DNA from: Methanofastidiosum sp.
Lineage (GTDB): Archaea > Methanobacteriota_B > Thermococci > Methanofastidiosales > Methanofastidiosaceae
DNA length: 57,250 bases
Assembly (NCBI GenBank): GCA_020854815.1
Contig: JAHKLW010000044.1
Span: 1 to 57,250 of the forward strand
Direction of reading: 5' to 3'
Shown: in pieces, positions 23,733 to 32,246 of the stretch
How positions within the stretch are numbered: the first letter of the stretch is position 1
Layout of the letters: each line of letters opens with the position of its first letter
Made by a program: the position numbers and the translations under genes
The notes under the pieces: model-generated
The model's database searches: none
What the model was told of the DNA's origin: nothing
What the model saw: the letters and a program-made list of their open reading frames with translations, nothing else

Positions 23733-25202
23733 TCACACCCCCAAAGAAACAACAAAGTTGTATATCGGATCATAGATAATATTTGGGAACAATCCTATTG
23801 CGAGACAAGCTAGGATCAATACAACGATGATGGCTTTCAAAATATTTCCACTAAATTCGGTATCAACTTTAATATTTGATCCTGGTTTCATGAATATCAT
23901 GTAAAACGCTTTGATTATAGCAACAAACGTTGCTACACTCAGCAATATAACTAGTACCCCTAGTTCTGGTACACCTGCTTGAGTTGCAGCCTGAATTAAT
24001 CTCCATTCGCTCTGGTAGGAGTTAAACGGCGGAACCCCTGATATTGCAAGTGTGGCTAATAGCATTATAAATCCAACTAAAGGAAAAGTCTGTAATCCAT
24101 TCCCAAGTTCATCGAGTTTTGTAGTTTTGTATTTATCATAAACAAAACTTGCAATGAAGAATAGAATTGCCATACTTAAAACATCATTGACCGCATGGAA
24201 AATACCTGCTGCAATACCAAATGACGTTCCAATCCCCAAACCTACTGCTACAAGACCTGCTTGAGATACAGCTACAAAAGATAGAAGCTTTCTAAGTTCT
24301 ATCTGTTGTAATGCCATGACTGAGCCTATGACAACAGTGAATATAGCAAATCCCAACATTACAGATTTTATAAGTGCATATCCAGAGAAAACTCTGAATA
24401 AGATTATAGCCATAGCTACAAGAACAAACTTAGACTGAACTTGTAATAATGCGGATATTTCAGGTTTTGCATTTTCATATATATTGGATTTTATTATATG
24501 GAACGGGAAAAGACCTGATTCGTATAGCCATCCTAATGTTAGTAAAGCTACGGCAGATAGTCCAATTGGAGTTAATTGTCCTCCGGCTTGTATAGCCTGT
24601 GATAAATCTGTTATGTTCAAAAGTCCATATGACCCCAATAGGAGGGCTATTCCTAATAAAATAGAAGCTCCTGAAACCGTTCCAAATACCATGTATTTGA
24701 ACGCTGCTTTGAAGCTTTTAGCATCTTGAACAGCTATTACTAGTGCAGCTTGAGCAACTACTAGGATTTCAGTGAAAACAAAGAAGTTGAATATATCGTC
24801 AGCCAATATTATCGCACTTGTTGAAGCTAAACTAATGAAAATCATGGCCATGTATACCCCGGAAATCATCTTTTTATTTATCACTGTCAAAACGCTAAAT
24901 CCTGTTAGGATAGTTAAAACAACCATTAAGATTTTCTGGACAGATCCATATGAATATACAATTCCCATGTAAACTTCAGGAATTAATATTTTAGATATTT
25001 CAGGGAAACTCCCAGTTCTTAGATGGCCACTGAATAGATGCACCCCATACAAAGTCACTATTGGTATAAATACAAAGACAATCAAAGAGACTATGGAGAT
25101 AAATTTTACGGATTTGTCTTTTTGATGAAGAAAGTTTACTAATATCGCCATTATAAGCGGGAGTACAACCATCAATGGGATCAAAGTACTATTGTTTAAC
25201 AT
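23733..25202 (-). CDS. ehbF: Energy-converting hydrogenase B, NuoN/MrpD-like antiporter subunit
   Basis: A 489-residue membrane protein with about 14 helices of the NuoL/M/N-MrpA/D family, the ion-pumping unit of the complex. The family region around residues 125-150 (ADDIFNFFVFTEILVVAQAALV) and the later LRKLLSFVAVSQAGLVAVGLGIG with the channel lysine are present, plus a GIFHAVNDVLSMAILFF helix. It should translocate Na+ or H+ as ferredoxin and H2 are interconverted. Confidence 0.88.
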   Translation of the reverse strand: MLNNSTLIPLMVVLPLIMAILVNFLHQKDKSVKFISIVSLIVFVFIPIVTLYGVHLFSGHLRTGSFPEISKILIPEVYMGIVYSYGSVQKILMVVLTILTGFSVLTVINKKMISGVYMAMIFISLASTSAIILADDIFNFFVFTEILVVAQAALVIAVQDAKSFKAAFKYMVFGTVSGASILLGIALLLGSYGLLNITDLSQAIQAGGQLTPIGLSAVALLTLGWLYESGLFPFHIIKSNIYENAKPEISALLQVQSKFVLVAMAIILFRVFSGYALIKSVMLGFAIFTVVIGSVMALQQIELRKLLSFVAVSQAGLVAVGLGIGTSFGIAAGIFHAVNDVLSMAILFFIASFVYDKYKTTKLDELGNGLQTFPLVGFIMLLATLAISGVPPFNSYQSEWRLIQAATQAGVPELGVLVILLSVATFVAIIKAFYMIFMKPGSNIKVDTEFSGNILKAIIVVLILACLAIGLFPNIIYDPIYNFVVSLGV

Positions 25203-25607
25203 TTATTCTTCCCCCTCAAACATTTTTTGAACGCTAAGAGTATGATATTTGTTATATAATACAATTGCAAGTGCCAGCATTACTGAGAGTGTAGATGCTC
25301 CAATAACAATGTTTGTAAGAACTAATGCAAACGGAAGGGGGTATGAAGCGTTGCTTGCAAATTCACCAAATTCTAGTAAATGAGAATAATTTGATGGTGT
25401 CGCAGAAGCGTGGAAGTGATGCATTACCTCAGGAATAAATCCTCCAGGCCTATAACCAATGGTAATCAAAACAAGATTTACTCCATCACCAATCAAGTTA
25501 GCACCAATTATTTTTTTCAGGATGTTGTCCATCATTAATAATGCCCATAGCCCTGTTACAATCAGTATACCTGCTGTAAGGAAAGAAGCTACTTGAAATG
25601 GTTCCAT
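25203..25607 (-). CDS. ehbE: Energy-converting hydrogenase B, NuoK/MrpC-like subunit
   Basis: A 134-residue membrane protein with three helices, matching the NuoK/MnhC family (GANLIGDGVNLVLITIGYR near residue 34; ALVLTNIVIGASTLSVMLALAIVLY in the C-terminal helix). It sits directly before the MrpD-like subunit, as in Mrp operons. A loop with two histidines (EVMHHFHASA) lies between helices two and three. Confidence 0.82.
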   Translation of the reverse strand: MEPFQVASFLTAGILIVTGLWALLMMDNILKKIIGANLIGDGVNLVLITIGYRPGGFIPEVMHHFHASATPSNYSHLLEFGEFASNASYPLPFALVLTNIVIGASTLSVMLALAIVLYNKYHTLSVQKMFEGEE

Positions 25608-25844
25608 TTATTCATCCCTCCCCTGTGTCGTTTTGTAGAGTGCTACTATGAAAAGACCGGGAAGTAGTGCTGCACCTAAAATTGCTTGTACCGCAGCCAC
25701 ATCTGTAGCAAGTAAGAAATGGAATATTGCTGCTAAGGAAAAACTTTCGAAAGTAAGGATAATTATACTCTTGTAAAGATTTTCCTGAATTATTGCCATT
25801 AAGGCTGACAAAGCCACCGCAAATAACAATATATAATCAAACAT
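25608..25844 (-). CDS. ehbD: Energy-converting hydrogenase B, DUF4040/MrpB-N-like subunit
   Basis: A membrane protein of 78 residues with three helices ending VALYKTTQGRDE; the AAVQAILGAALLPGLFIVALYK segment resembles the DUF4040 part of MrpA. The frame is open up to 25892, but the ATG at 25844 (MFDYILLF) has GGAGG nine bases upstream, while the longer frame overlaps the preceding gene. The gene reads on from the MrpG-like subunit. Confidence 0.68.
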   Translation of the reverse strand: MFDYILLFAVALSALMAIIQENLYKSIIILTFESFSLAAIFHFLLATDVAAVQAILGAALLPGLFIVALYKTTQGRDE

Positions 25845-26124
25845 AATCATCTGCCTCCGTAAAGTCTGCCCAAGATATAGAATGGACTGCAAAAGGCATT
25901 AGGAAAAAATGGGCTAAAGCAGCTAGGATAGCCACTGGACTTCCAAGGAAGATAATGACAAGTATACAGACGACATCCATTACACCTAAAATATGAAGTC
26001 TTGCATACACTATATTTTTTCTCTGCCCAAATCTAAAAAGTCCTAAAGCCACGCCAATAAGTCCCATTCCTGCTATTAGATAGAAATAAGGGAGTATCAA
26101 TTCCATAAAAGAATATATGTTCAT
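25837..26124 (-). CDS. ehbC: Energy-converting hydrogenase B, MrpG-like subunit
   Basis: A 95-residue membrane protein with three helices resembling MnhG/MrpG (YLIAGMGLIGVALGLFRFG; YARLHILGVMDVVCILVI, where MrpG has a similar RLH segment). It overlaps the MrpF-like gene by four bases and the MrpB-like gene by eight, a tight translational cascade. Confidence 0.75.
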   Translation of the reverse strand: MNIYSFMELILPYFYLIAGMGLIGVALGLFRFGQRKNIVYARLHILGVMDVVCILVIIFLGSPVAILAALAHFFLMPFAVHSISWADFTEADDYV

Positions 26125-26453
26125 TCTGCAATCCCTCCTCTGAAGAACCTTGATATAATCAATGTTCCTACTGGCCCAAGTAAAAGTAAATATATTGCTA
26201 TATCAGAAAAATATGGAATTCCATACATTTTTCCTACAATCATGAAACCCGTCGCAACACCAATTTCGGCAGCGCTTGCACCTGCTAGAGAATTACATAC
26301 ACCTCTAAAAGTTGTAACTCTAAGGCCAGAAATTATGGCAACAGCGAGTCCTATCAACATGACGTAAACGTAATAATCTTTAAGCTGGAGATAATGGCCG
26401 GCAATTAATATAACAGCTAAAATCAGCACCAATAAAATATTATTTTTGTTCAT
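26121..26453 (-). CDS. ehbB: Energy-converting hydrogenase B, MrpF-like subunit
   Basis: A 110-residue membrane protein with three helices, resembling MnhF/MrpF (region GLRVTTFRGVCNSLAGASAAEIG). It stands directly after the MrpE-like first gene, one base downstream, which fits the E-F-G order of Mrp antiporters. Confidence 0.75.
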   Translation of the reverse strand: MNKNNILLVLILAVILIAGHYLQLKDYYVYVMLIGLAVAIISGLRVTTFRGVCNSLAGASAAEIGVATGFMIVGKMYGIPYFSDIAIYLLLLGPVGTLIISRFFRGGIAE

Positions 26454-26771
26454 TTAATCCTCCACCATCTTTTTTATCCATCCCTCAAAAGGAATAACAT
26501 CTTTTTGAGTTCTTGGAGAAATAACAGCTACAAGTAATTTCTGCTTTTCGGGAAATATATCAATCGTAAGAGTTCCTGGGGTAAGAGTGATACTGTTAGC
26601 AAGAATCGTCATTGAAACAGGTCGCTTAAGAACTGTATCTATCTCCATGACTTGCGGATCAATTTTACCATTAATACATTGAATAAAAACGTCTCTTGCT
26701 GAAACAATAATATAATACACCAATCCTATAAAATAAATAATACCCCAAAATGGTCTCATGGCTTTGCTCAT
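26454..26771 (-). CDS. ehbA: Energy-converting hydrogenase B, MrpE-like subunit (first gene of the ehb operon)
   Basis: A 105-residue protein with one or two N-terminal helices and a soluble part resembling MnhE/MrpE (ANSITLTPGTLTIDI near residue 60). It is the first gene of the operon: AAGGTG lies before its ATG and a TATA box lies at 26813-26820. The operon runs uninterrupted to 17490 with gene spacings from overlap to four bases. Confidence 0.78.
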   Translation of the reverse strand: MSKAMRPFWGIIYFIGLVYYIIVSARDVFIQCINGKIDPQVMEIDTVLKRPVSMTILANSITLTPGTLTIDIFPEKQKLLVAVISPRTQKDVIPFEGWIKKMVED

Positions 26772-26812
26772 TTTTACACCTTCAGGAATTTGAGTAAAAG
26801 GTTTATTTATAG

Positions 26813-26820
26813 TTTATAAA
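26813..26820 (-). promoter_or_regulatory. TATA box of the ehb operon
   Basis: TTTATAAA on the minus strand lies about 45 bases before the ehbA ATG (26771), so the mRNA would start near 26790 with a leader of about 20 nt carrying the AAGGTG ribosome site. Confidence 0.55.
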
Positions 26821-26831
26821 TGTTTCGTCAA

Positions 26832-26845
26832 TCGTTAATTAGCGA
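26832..26845. promoter_or_regulatory. Palindrome upstream of the ehb promoter
   Basis: TCGTTAATTAGCGA is a 14-bp palindrome with one mismatched pair, 11 bases upstream of the ehb TATA box, between ehbA and leuS. It fits an operator for a dimeric regulator of the hydrogenase operon; the regulator is not known. Confidence 0.35.
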
Positions 26846-26935
26846 CAATTACTTAAAAAAAATATTATTTATTAAACATAAAAACAATAAAAACCTTTAA
26901 ATATAGCTTAAAAAACGTGTTTTAAATAAAGGTAG

Positions 26936-29767
26936 ATGGTTCTCTTGGAAATCGAAGATAAATGGCAAAAAAGATGGGAAGAAGCAAAAATCTTTTATTC
27001 TGATCCCAACAATAAGAAAAAATTTTTTGTAAACTTTCCTTATCCATATGTTAATGGATTCATGCATTTAGGTCATTCTTTTTCCCTTATGAGGGCCGAA
27101 GTTTTTGCTAGATACAAAAGAACGTGTGGGTATAATGCAATCTTTCCTTTTGGATTTCATGCAACAGGTACACCCATAGTTGCAGCTGCCGAGAGAGTAA
27201 GAGATGGAGAAAAGTCCCAGATTGATATTCTAGAAAAGATGGAAGTTCCAAAAGAGTTAATTCCAAAATTTTCTGATCCAGAATTTTGGGTTACTTATTT
27301 TCCAGAAGAATCGATTAAAGATCTAAAGCTTCTGGGTCTTTGCGTTGACTGGAGAAGAAGCTTCATAACAACTTCACTTAATCCCTATTATGATAAATTT
27401 ATCAGGTGGCAGTTTAACAAATTAAAAGAAAAAAACTTTGTTGTTAAAGGAGAGCACCCAGTTACCTGGTGTCCAAAATGCAATAATCCAATAGGCGATC
27501 ATGCAAGGCTTGAAGGAGAAGGGATTACTCCGGAAGAAATAATCTTACTTAAATTCAAATTCGAGGGTAAGATACTGCCTGCGGCCACATATAGAGTTGA
27601 AACTGTATTTGGCGTCACAAATATGTGGATGAATCCAGATGTAAAATATGTAGAAGCAGAAGTTGACGGAGAAGTTTGGATTATCTCTCCCGTTGCTTCT
27701 GACAAACTAGGTAATCAAAAACATGAAATTAAGGTTATTAGAGAATTAAACGCTAAAGAGCTAATTGGAAAATCATGTGTAAATCCTCTGACTGGAGAAG
27801 ATATCCCGATTCTTCCTGCAACTTTTGTTTCTCCTGAGATAGGAACAGGTGTTGTAATGTCTGTTCCTTCACACGCCCCATATGATTATATTGCATTAAA
27901 GGACATACAAACTAATCCATCAAAATACGAGGTTTCTGAAGATCTGGTCAAAAATATAACGCCGATATCATTGATAGTTGTAGAAGATTTTGGAAAAAAT
28001 CCAGCGATTGATATCTCTGAAAAGATGGGAATTTCTTCCCAAGAAGACGTTGATAAACTTGAAGAAGCAACTAATATCATCTATAAGAAAGAATTTCATC
28101 AGGGTATATTAAACGAGAGAACTGGGAAATATAAGGGCATAAAAGTTTCTGATGTAAAGAAAGTAATTGTTACTGATTTTACTAATGATGGCGTTGCAAC
28201 TCTATTTCACGAACTCCCTGGAAAAGTAGTATGTAGGTGCCTTACCCAAGGAGTAGTTAAAATAGTATCTGACCAGTGGTTTTTAGCATACGGAAGCCCA
28301 GAGTGGAAAGATCTGGCCAAGAAATGTCTAGCTCAGATGAACATTTATCCTGAAAAGGCTAGAAAACAGTTTGAGTACGTTCTTGATTGGTTAAAAGACT
28401 GGGCATGCACCAGAGAGTTTGGGCTTGGAACAAAACTCCCTTGGGATGAAAAGTGGATTATCGAATCACTATCAGATTCTACAATTTACATGGCGTATTA
28501 TACTCTGGCAAAGTACTTTGAAGATCCATCTTACAAAATTGACTCCGAGAAACTTGAAGATTATTTCTTTGATTATATTTATTTGAATAGAGGCAACATA
28601 GAAGAAGTTTCTCCCAAAAGTGGATTATCCAAAGAACTAATTTCCGATATGAAGAAGGAGTTTGAGTATTGGTATCCTTTTGACTTTAGAAATAGTGGGA
28701 AAGATCTAATCCAGAATCATCTTTCTTTCTGTATTTTCAATCATGCTGCAATCTTTCCAGAAGAGCTCTGGCCTAAGGGATTTGGAGTTAATGGCTGGGT
28801 TCTTGTAGATGGAGAAAAGATGAGTAAATCCAAAGGTAACTTCTATACTATTAAACAAATTGTGAAGATGTACGGTGCTGATGCAGCAAGGATTACCCTA
28901 ATGAATGGGGGAGAGGGACTAGATGACCCCAACTGGGACAGTGAATTTGCAAGAACTGTCACAGACAAATTAAAGAATTGGCAAGATTTCTGTATTGAAA
29001 ACTACGGAAAAGGTAGAACTGAGAAGTTGTACATAGACAGATGGTTTTTATCTGTACTACACAAGGCCATAAAGGAAACAACTGAAGCTATGAATGATAC
29101 TAATTTCAGGACAGCTCTCTCAAAAGGATTCTTTGATCTACAGAGAGACCTTAAATGGTATCTCAAGAGATGCCTTAACTCGCCTAACAAAGAAGTCATT
29201 TCTGAAGTCATTAAAGCTCAAACACTTATGCTGACCCCATTTACACCCCATATATGCGAGGAAATTTGGGAGAAACTAGGATTTGAAGCATTTATCTCAA
29301 ATGCATCCTGGCCAGAATACAAGGAAGAAATGATAGACAAGATTTCTGAAGAAAGTGAATACTACGTTGAAGAAGTTGTTAATGATATAAGGGAAATAAT
29401 AAATGTTCTCTCAAGAGGGGAGCAGAAGATTTTAGAAAAAGTTGAAATCTTTACATCAGAAAACTGGAAATGGGATCTTATCGAAATCATAAAGACAAAA
29501 GACAATATGGGTGAAGCAATTAAGGTCGCAATGTCAAATGAAGATTTCAGGGAAAACGGTAAGGATGTAAATCTCATAATCCAAAGGTGCTTTAAGAATA
29601 GATACTTCCCAGAAAGATTCAATGAAAAAGAAGTCTTGAAAGAAGCAGAAGCATTTCTAAGGGAAGAGTTCAAAGTAAATATTAACATAGACCCTCAAGA
29701 AGATCCTGGAAACTATAGAAAGAAGGCCCTACCAAGAAAACCAGGGATACATATCTATTTCAAATAA
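26936..29767 (+). CDS. leuS: Leucyl-tRNA synthetase (archaeal/eukaryal type)
   Basis: A class I aminoacyl-tRNA synthetase of 943 residues. HLGH in YVNGFMHLGHSFSL is the HIGH motif and KMSKSKGNF the KMSKS loop; between them lies the editing domain (CP1, about residues 170-420) with a GFHATGTPI segment before it. The C-terminal anticodon-binding region is present. The ATG at 26936 is one choice; TTG 26945 has a better ribosome-site spacing behind GGTAG and matches the family start (EIEDKWQKRWEE). TTTAAATA at 26896-26903 is the likely TATA box. Confidence 0.95.
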   Translation: MVLLEIEDKWQKRWEEAKIFYSDPNNKKKFFVNFPYPYVNGFMHLGHSFSLMRAEVFARYKRTCGYNAIFPFGFHATGTPIVAAAERVRDGEKSQIDILEKMEVPKELIPKFSDPEFWVTYFPEESIKDLKLLGLCVDWRRSFITTSLNPYYDKFIRWQFNKLKEKNFVVKGEHPVTWCPKCNNPIGDHARLEGEGITPEEIILLKFKFEGKILPAATYRVETVFGVTNMWMNPDVKYVEAEVDGEVWIISPVASDKLGNQKHEIKVIRELNAKELIGKSCVNPLTGEDIPILPATFVSPEIGTGVVMSVPSHAPYDYIALKDIQTNPSKYEVSEDLVKNITPISLIVVEDFGKNPAIDISEKMGISSQEDVDKLEEATNIIYKKEFHQGILNERTGKYKGIKVSDVKKVIVTDFTNDGVATLFHELPGKVVCRCLTQGVVKIVSDQWFLAYGSPEWKDLAKKCLAQMNIYPEKARKQFEYVLDWLKDWACTREFGLGTKLPWDEKWIIESLSDSTIYMAYYTLAKYFEDPSYKIDSEKLEDYFFDYIYLNRGNIEEVSPKSGLSKELISDMKKEFEYWYPFDFRNSGKDLIQNHLSFCIFNHAAIFPEELWPKGFGVNGWVLVDGEKMSKSKGNFYTIKQIVKMYGADAARITLMNGGEGLDDPNWDSEFARTVTDKLKNWQDFCIENYGKGRTEKLYIDRWFLSVLHKAIKETTEAMNDTNFRTALSKGFFDLQRDLKWYLKRCLNSPNKEVISEVIKAQTLMLTPFTPHICEEIWEKLGFEAFISNASWPEYKEEMIDKISEESEYYVEEVVNDIREIINVLSRGEQKILEKVEIFTSENWKWDLIEIIKTKDNMGEAIKVAMSNEDFRENGKDVNLIIQRCFKNRYFPERFNEKEVLKEAEAFLREEFKVNINIDPQEDPGNYRKKALPRKPGIHIYFK

Positions 29768-29832
29768 TTTATTTAAATCTAATAGAAATCAATTTATACT
29801 GATAGTGATTTTGATGTATCAAGAGGGACTCT

Positions 29833-30420
29833 ATGCTTGGAACATTAATACAGCTTATTATTTTATTCTTTGTTGTTATTGATCCTCTAGCAAGTTTCTT
29901 CGTCTTTTATGCCACTTCTTCAACAATGGTCCCAAAAGAAAGACAGAAGACAGGCGTTCTGGCTATATTAATTGCTGTTTTATTGTGTTTCTTGGTGCTT
30001 ATCTTAGGTCAGAGTTTATTGGAACTATTCAGCACGACTCTGGATGAATTCAGGATAGCAGGAGGGATAATACTGACAATTCTCGGAATAAAAATGGTTC
30101 TAGGGGAACCTTTGATAAACACACATGACAAAAAAGAAAACTCTGCCCGAGCCTTAGCATCTATTATTGCAACACCCCTTATTACTGGACCCGCTACTAT
30201 TTTCACAATTATTATAGCAAGTAACGATTATGGAAAAGTTCTGACAGGTATTGCTGTTGGTATTGTTCTCTTAGTAACGGTCTTATTATTCCTTATGTCT
30301 AATAAAGTGAAAAAAGTATTGGGTGACACGGCCACCCAAATTGCTATGACCATACTTGGGTTAGTAACACTTTCTTGGGGAGTGAAGTTCATAATCCTTG
30401 GGATAAAAAATATCTTCTAA
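29833..30420 (+). CDS. MarC-family integral membrane protein
   Basis: A 195-residue protein with six helices. DPLASFFVFYATSSTMVP near residue 18, GGIILTILGIKMVLGE and ATPLITGPATIFTIII match the MarC/YchE family (old name multiple antibiotic resistance protein; the transport function is unproven). An AGAGGGA ribosome site lies just before the ATG. It converges on the MgtE-like gene. Confidence 0.87.
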   Translation: MLGTLIQLIILFFVVIDPLASFFVFYATSSTMVPKERQKTGVLAILIAVLLCFLVLILGQSLLELFSTTLDEFRIAGGIILTILGIKMVLGEPLINTHDKKENSARALASIIATPLITGPATIFTIIIASNDYGKVLTGIAVGIVLLVTVLLFLMSNKVKKVLGDTATQIAMTILGLVTLSWGVKFIILGIKNIF

Positions 30421-30440
30421 TTTATTCTAGGAATAAAACT

Positions 30441-31700
30441 TCAAAAAAGAACAGCGGATGAAACTAAGATTAAAATAACGACACTTGCTATATCCATCAC
30501 ACTGGTAAGTAAAGGTATTACCACATTATCAGGATCGAAATTTGTTCTAATTGAGAAATATGTAAGGTAATATGAAGTCAGCATACCGGCAAATGAAGAT
30601 ATAATTGCTACAAGAATCGATATCTTGAAAAGTGTCAAGAAAGCCATCGAGGGTATATTAAGTAAGGTTGATAATCCAAATGCCATTATGGCTAATAAAG
30701 GAAATAAAATTATAGTAATTGCAAATGTATATGAAAACTCCTTCAATATTTTTATTTTTGGGAGAAACGTTATCTCTGCCTGGCCTAAATGAAAGCTAGT
30801 AGAAATCCTTGCAGAGAGAATACTTCCAATATTCCCATTCTCCGCATTGAAAAGAGGCGACAAAACAAGTAATAACGGGAAAATGCCTATGAACTCCAAA
30901 TTCTTGTCAAGAAGTGAACCTGCAAGAGTACTCAAAAAAGCACATACAGCTAGAAAAGCCATTGATTCTTTTAATATTTTTTTTGCATAATAACTGTTTC
31001 TCACAGAAAATAGTGAGAATAAAACAATGATAGTACTTATTGTAAGGCTAGAAAATATCATAAAATTTTTGCTTAAAGAGAATGATAAAATGCCTACCGC
31101 AAAAAGAGATACGACGTTTAGAATATCGCCAATTGATGCAATCAAAGGTGAAGACATATTGTCAGGATCAAGACCTTTCTTAAAAGAGAAAACGGCAACC
31201 AAAATTGTAGTTACAATGAGACCAATTGCAGCGACAAGAGATGCAAATAGTGAAATAAAAAAGAGATGGATAAATCCTATCGTTTGATTGCCAATAAGGA
31301 AGCCCCCCAACATCGCAAAAAAAGCGATTACAGTGGCCATTGTGACAGTCTGGATAAGAGAAGAATAAACGTTTTCTGCTATCAACTTTGAGTCTCGTAG
31401 ACTAGGAGTTATTTCACCGGTATGAAGACCTGTTGAAAGTCTTGAACCCATTGAAGCATAAATATTTCCCCTCATGTCAATTGTGGCCGGAAGCATGGTC
31501 AATATTCCAGGCAATAAAATCAAGAAATCAATCATTTTTGTTAGGTAAATACCCGCAAAAATATCGGCAAAAGCACATATTATGAGTGCAAACATGCTTT
31601 GCTTAATTATAGTAGAAAAATCAGAAAAGTCTAGTTTCGGGGGCCATGTTCCAAACCTCTTTGTAGATACCTTTACTGGAAAGGTCCTTTTCTTTTTCAA
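30441..31700 (-). CDS. SLC41/MgtE-like divalent-cation transporter, duplicated domains
   Basis: A 419-residue membrane protein made of two tandem MgtE-type membrane domains, as in archaeal SLC41-type magnesium transporters. Each half has the family's loop: DMRGNIYASMGSRLSTGLHTG (about residue 75) and NAENGNIGSILSARISTSFHLG (about 280). The N-terminal cytoplasmic CBS module of bacterial MgtE is missing, as usual for this class. Start TTG 31700 is preceded by GGGGAGTG seven bases upstream; there is no better ATG. Confidence 0.85.
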   Translation of the reverse strand: MKKKRTFPVKVSTKRFGTWPPKLDFSDFSTIIKQSMFALIICAFADIFAGIYLTKMIDFLILLPGILTMLPATIDMRGNIYASMGSRLSTGLHTGEITPSLRDSKLIAENVYSSLIQTVTMATVIAFFAMLGGFLIGNQTIGFIHLFFISLFASLVAAIGLIVTTILVAVFSFKKGLDPDNMSSPLIASIGDILNVVSLFAVGILSFSLSKNFMIFSSLTISTIIVLFSLFSVRNSYYAKKILKESMAFLAVCAFLSTLAGSLLDKNLEFIGIFPLLLVLSPLFNAENGNIGSILSARISTSFHLGQAEITFLPKIKILKEFSYTFAITIILFPLLAIMAFGLSTLLNIPSMAFLTLFKISILVAIISSFAGMLTSYYLTYFSIRTNFDPDNVVIPLLTSVMDIASVVILILVSSAVLF

Positions 31701-31872
31701 CTACATGCACTCCCCTTTTAAATGCCAATTTATGGATCAAAGATCCTCTAAGCCTCGACCGATGACCCAATAAATCGTCTTCTTCCATTTTTCATCACTT
31801 AATAATAGCCTACATATTTTAAAAATACTTAAAAAGATTTCTGTGAATAGTTCTTTTGAATATAAGAATAAG

Positions 31873-31880
31873 GTTTATAA
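31873..31880 (+). promoter_or_regulatory. TATA box deciding the start of the 31904 gene
   Basis: TTTATAAA lies 27 bases before ATG 31904, inside what would be the coding region if the TTG at 31856 were used. This argues for ATG 31904 and a leaderless mRNA. Confidence 0.5.
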
Positions 31881-31903
31881 ATTTAGTTAGTAATTTGAAT
31901 TTA

Positions 31904-32236
31904 ATGAAGAGAATAAGGCCTTTTATCAAGAACAGCACTAAAGTTAGAGTTCTGACAAGATATCTTAATAACAACAGGGAAGTAAAGGAATACATGGAGA
32001 GGGTTAATCCTGTTTTTTATGAGATTTCATTTCTTGACTGTTATGTTGAAAAAAGCATAAGCGAGGAAGTCAAAAAAACATTGGAAGCCTATGAAGGCCT
32101 TGAAATAACAACAGCTGAGATCAAGGATAACAAATACACATTTTACATAGATAGTAAAGAAGGCGAACCAATTATTTGGATGAAAAACGAAGACCAGAGG
32201 ATTAGATTCTCCAAAATACCTGTAGAGTTATCATAG
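31904..32236 (+). CDS. Unknown 110-residue protein
   Basis: Not recognised. The protein begins MKRIRPFIKN and is mixed basic and acidic, without membrane segments, cysteine motifs or obvious repeats; the predicted pattern is helix, then strands (LEITTAEIKDNKYTFYID; EPIIWMKNEDQRIRFS). A longer frame from TTG 31856 adds 16 residues but would place the TATA box inside the gene. It is followed ten bases later by a metallo-beta-lactamase-fold protein, so the two are probably co-transcribed. Confidence 0.55.
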   Translation: MKRIRPFIKNSTKVRVLTRYLNNNREVKEYMERVNPVFYEISFLDCYVEKSISEEVKKTLEAYEGLEITTAEIKDNKYTFYIDSKEGEPIIWMKNEDQRIRFSKIPVELS

Positions 32237-32246
32237 ATGATATAAG

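Noticed and set aside
25845-25892. N-terminal extension of the ehbD gene to 25892
   Set aside because: It runs inside the MrpG-like gene; ATG 25844 has a well-placed GGAGG.
26761-26935. A tRNA or small RNA in the leuS-ehbA gap
   Set aside because: AT-rich, no cloverleaf or stable stem; the gap is explained by two promoters and a palindrome.
31621-31788. 55-residue minus-strand frame (MEEDDLLGHRSRLRG...) overlapping the start of the SLC41/MgtE gene
   Set aside because: It recalls the HRxRLR start of RadC, but it ends after 55 codons, overlaps the better-supported TTG start with its GGGGAGTG site, and has no independent promoter or conservation visible here.
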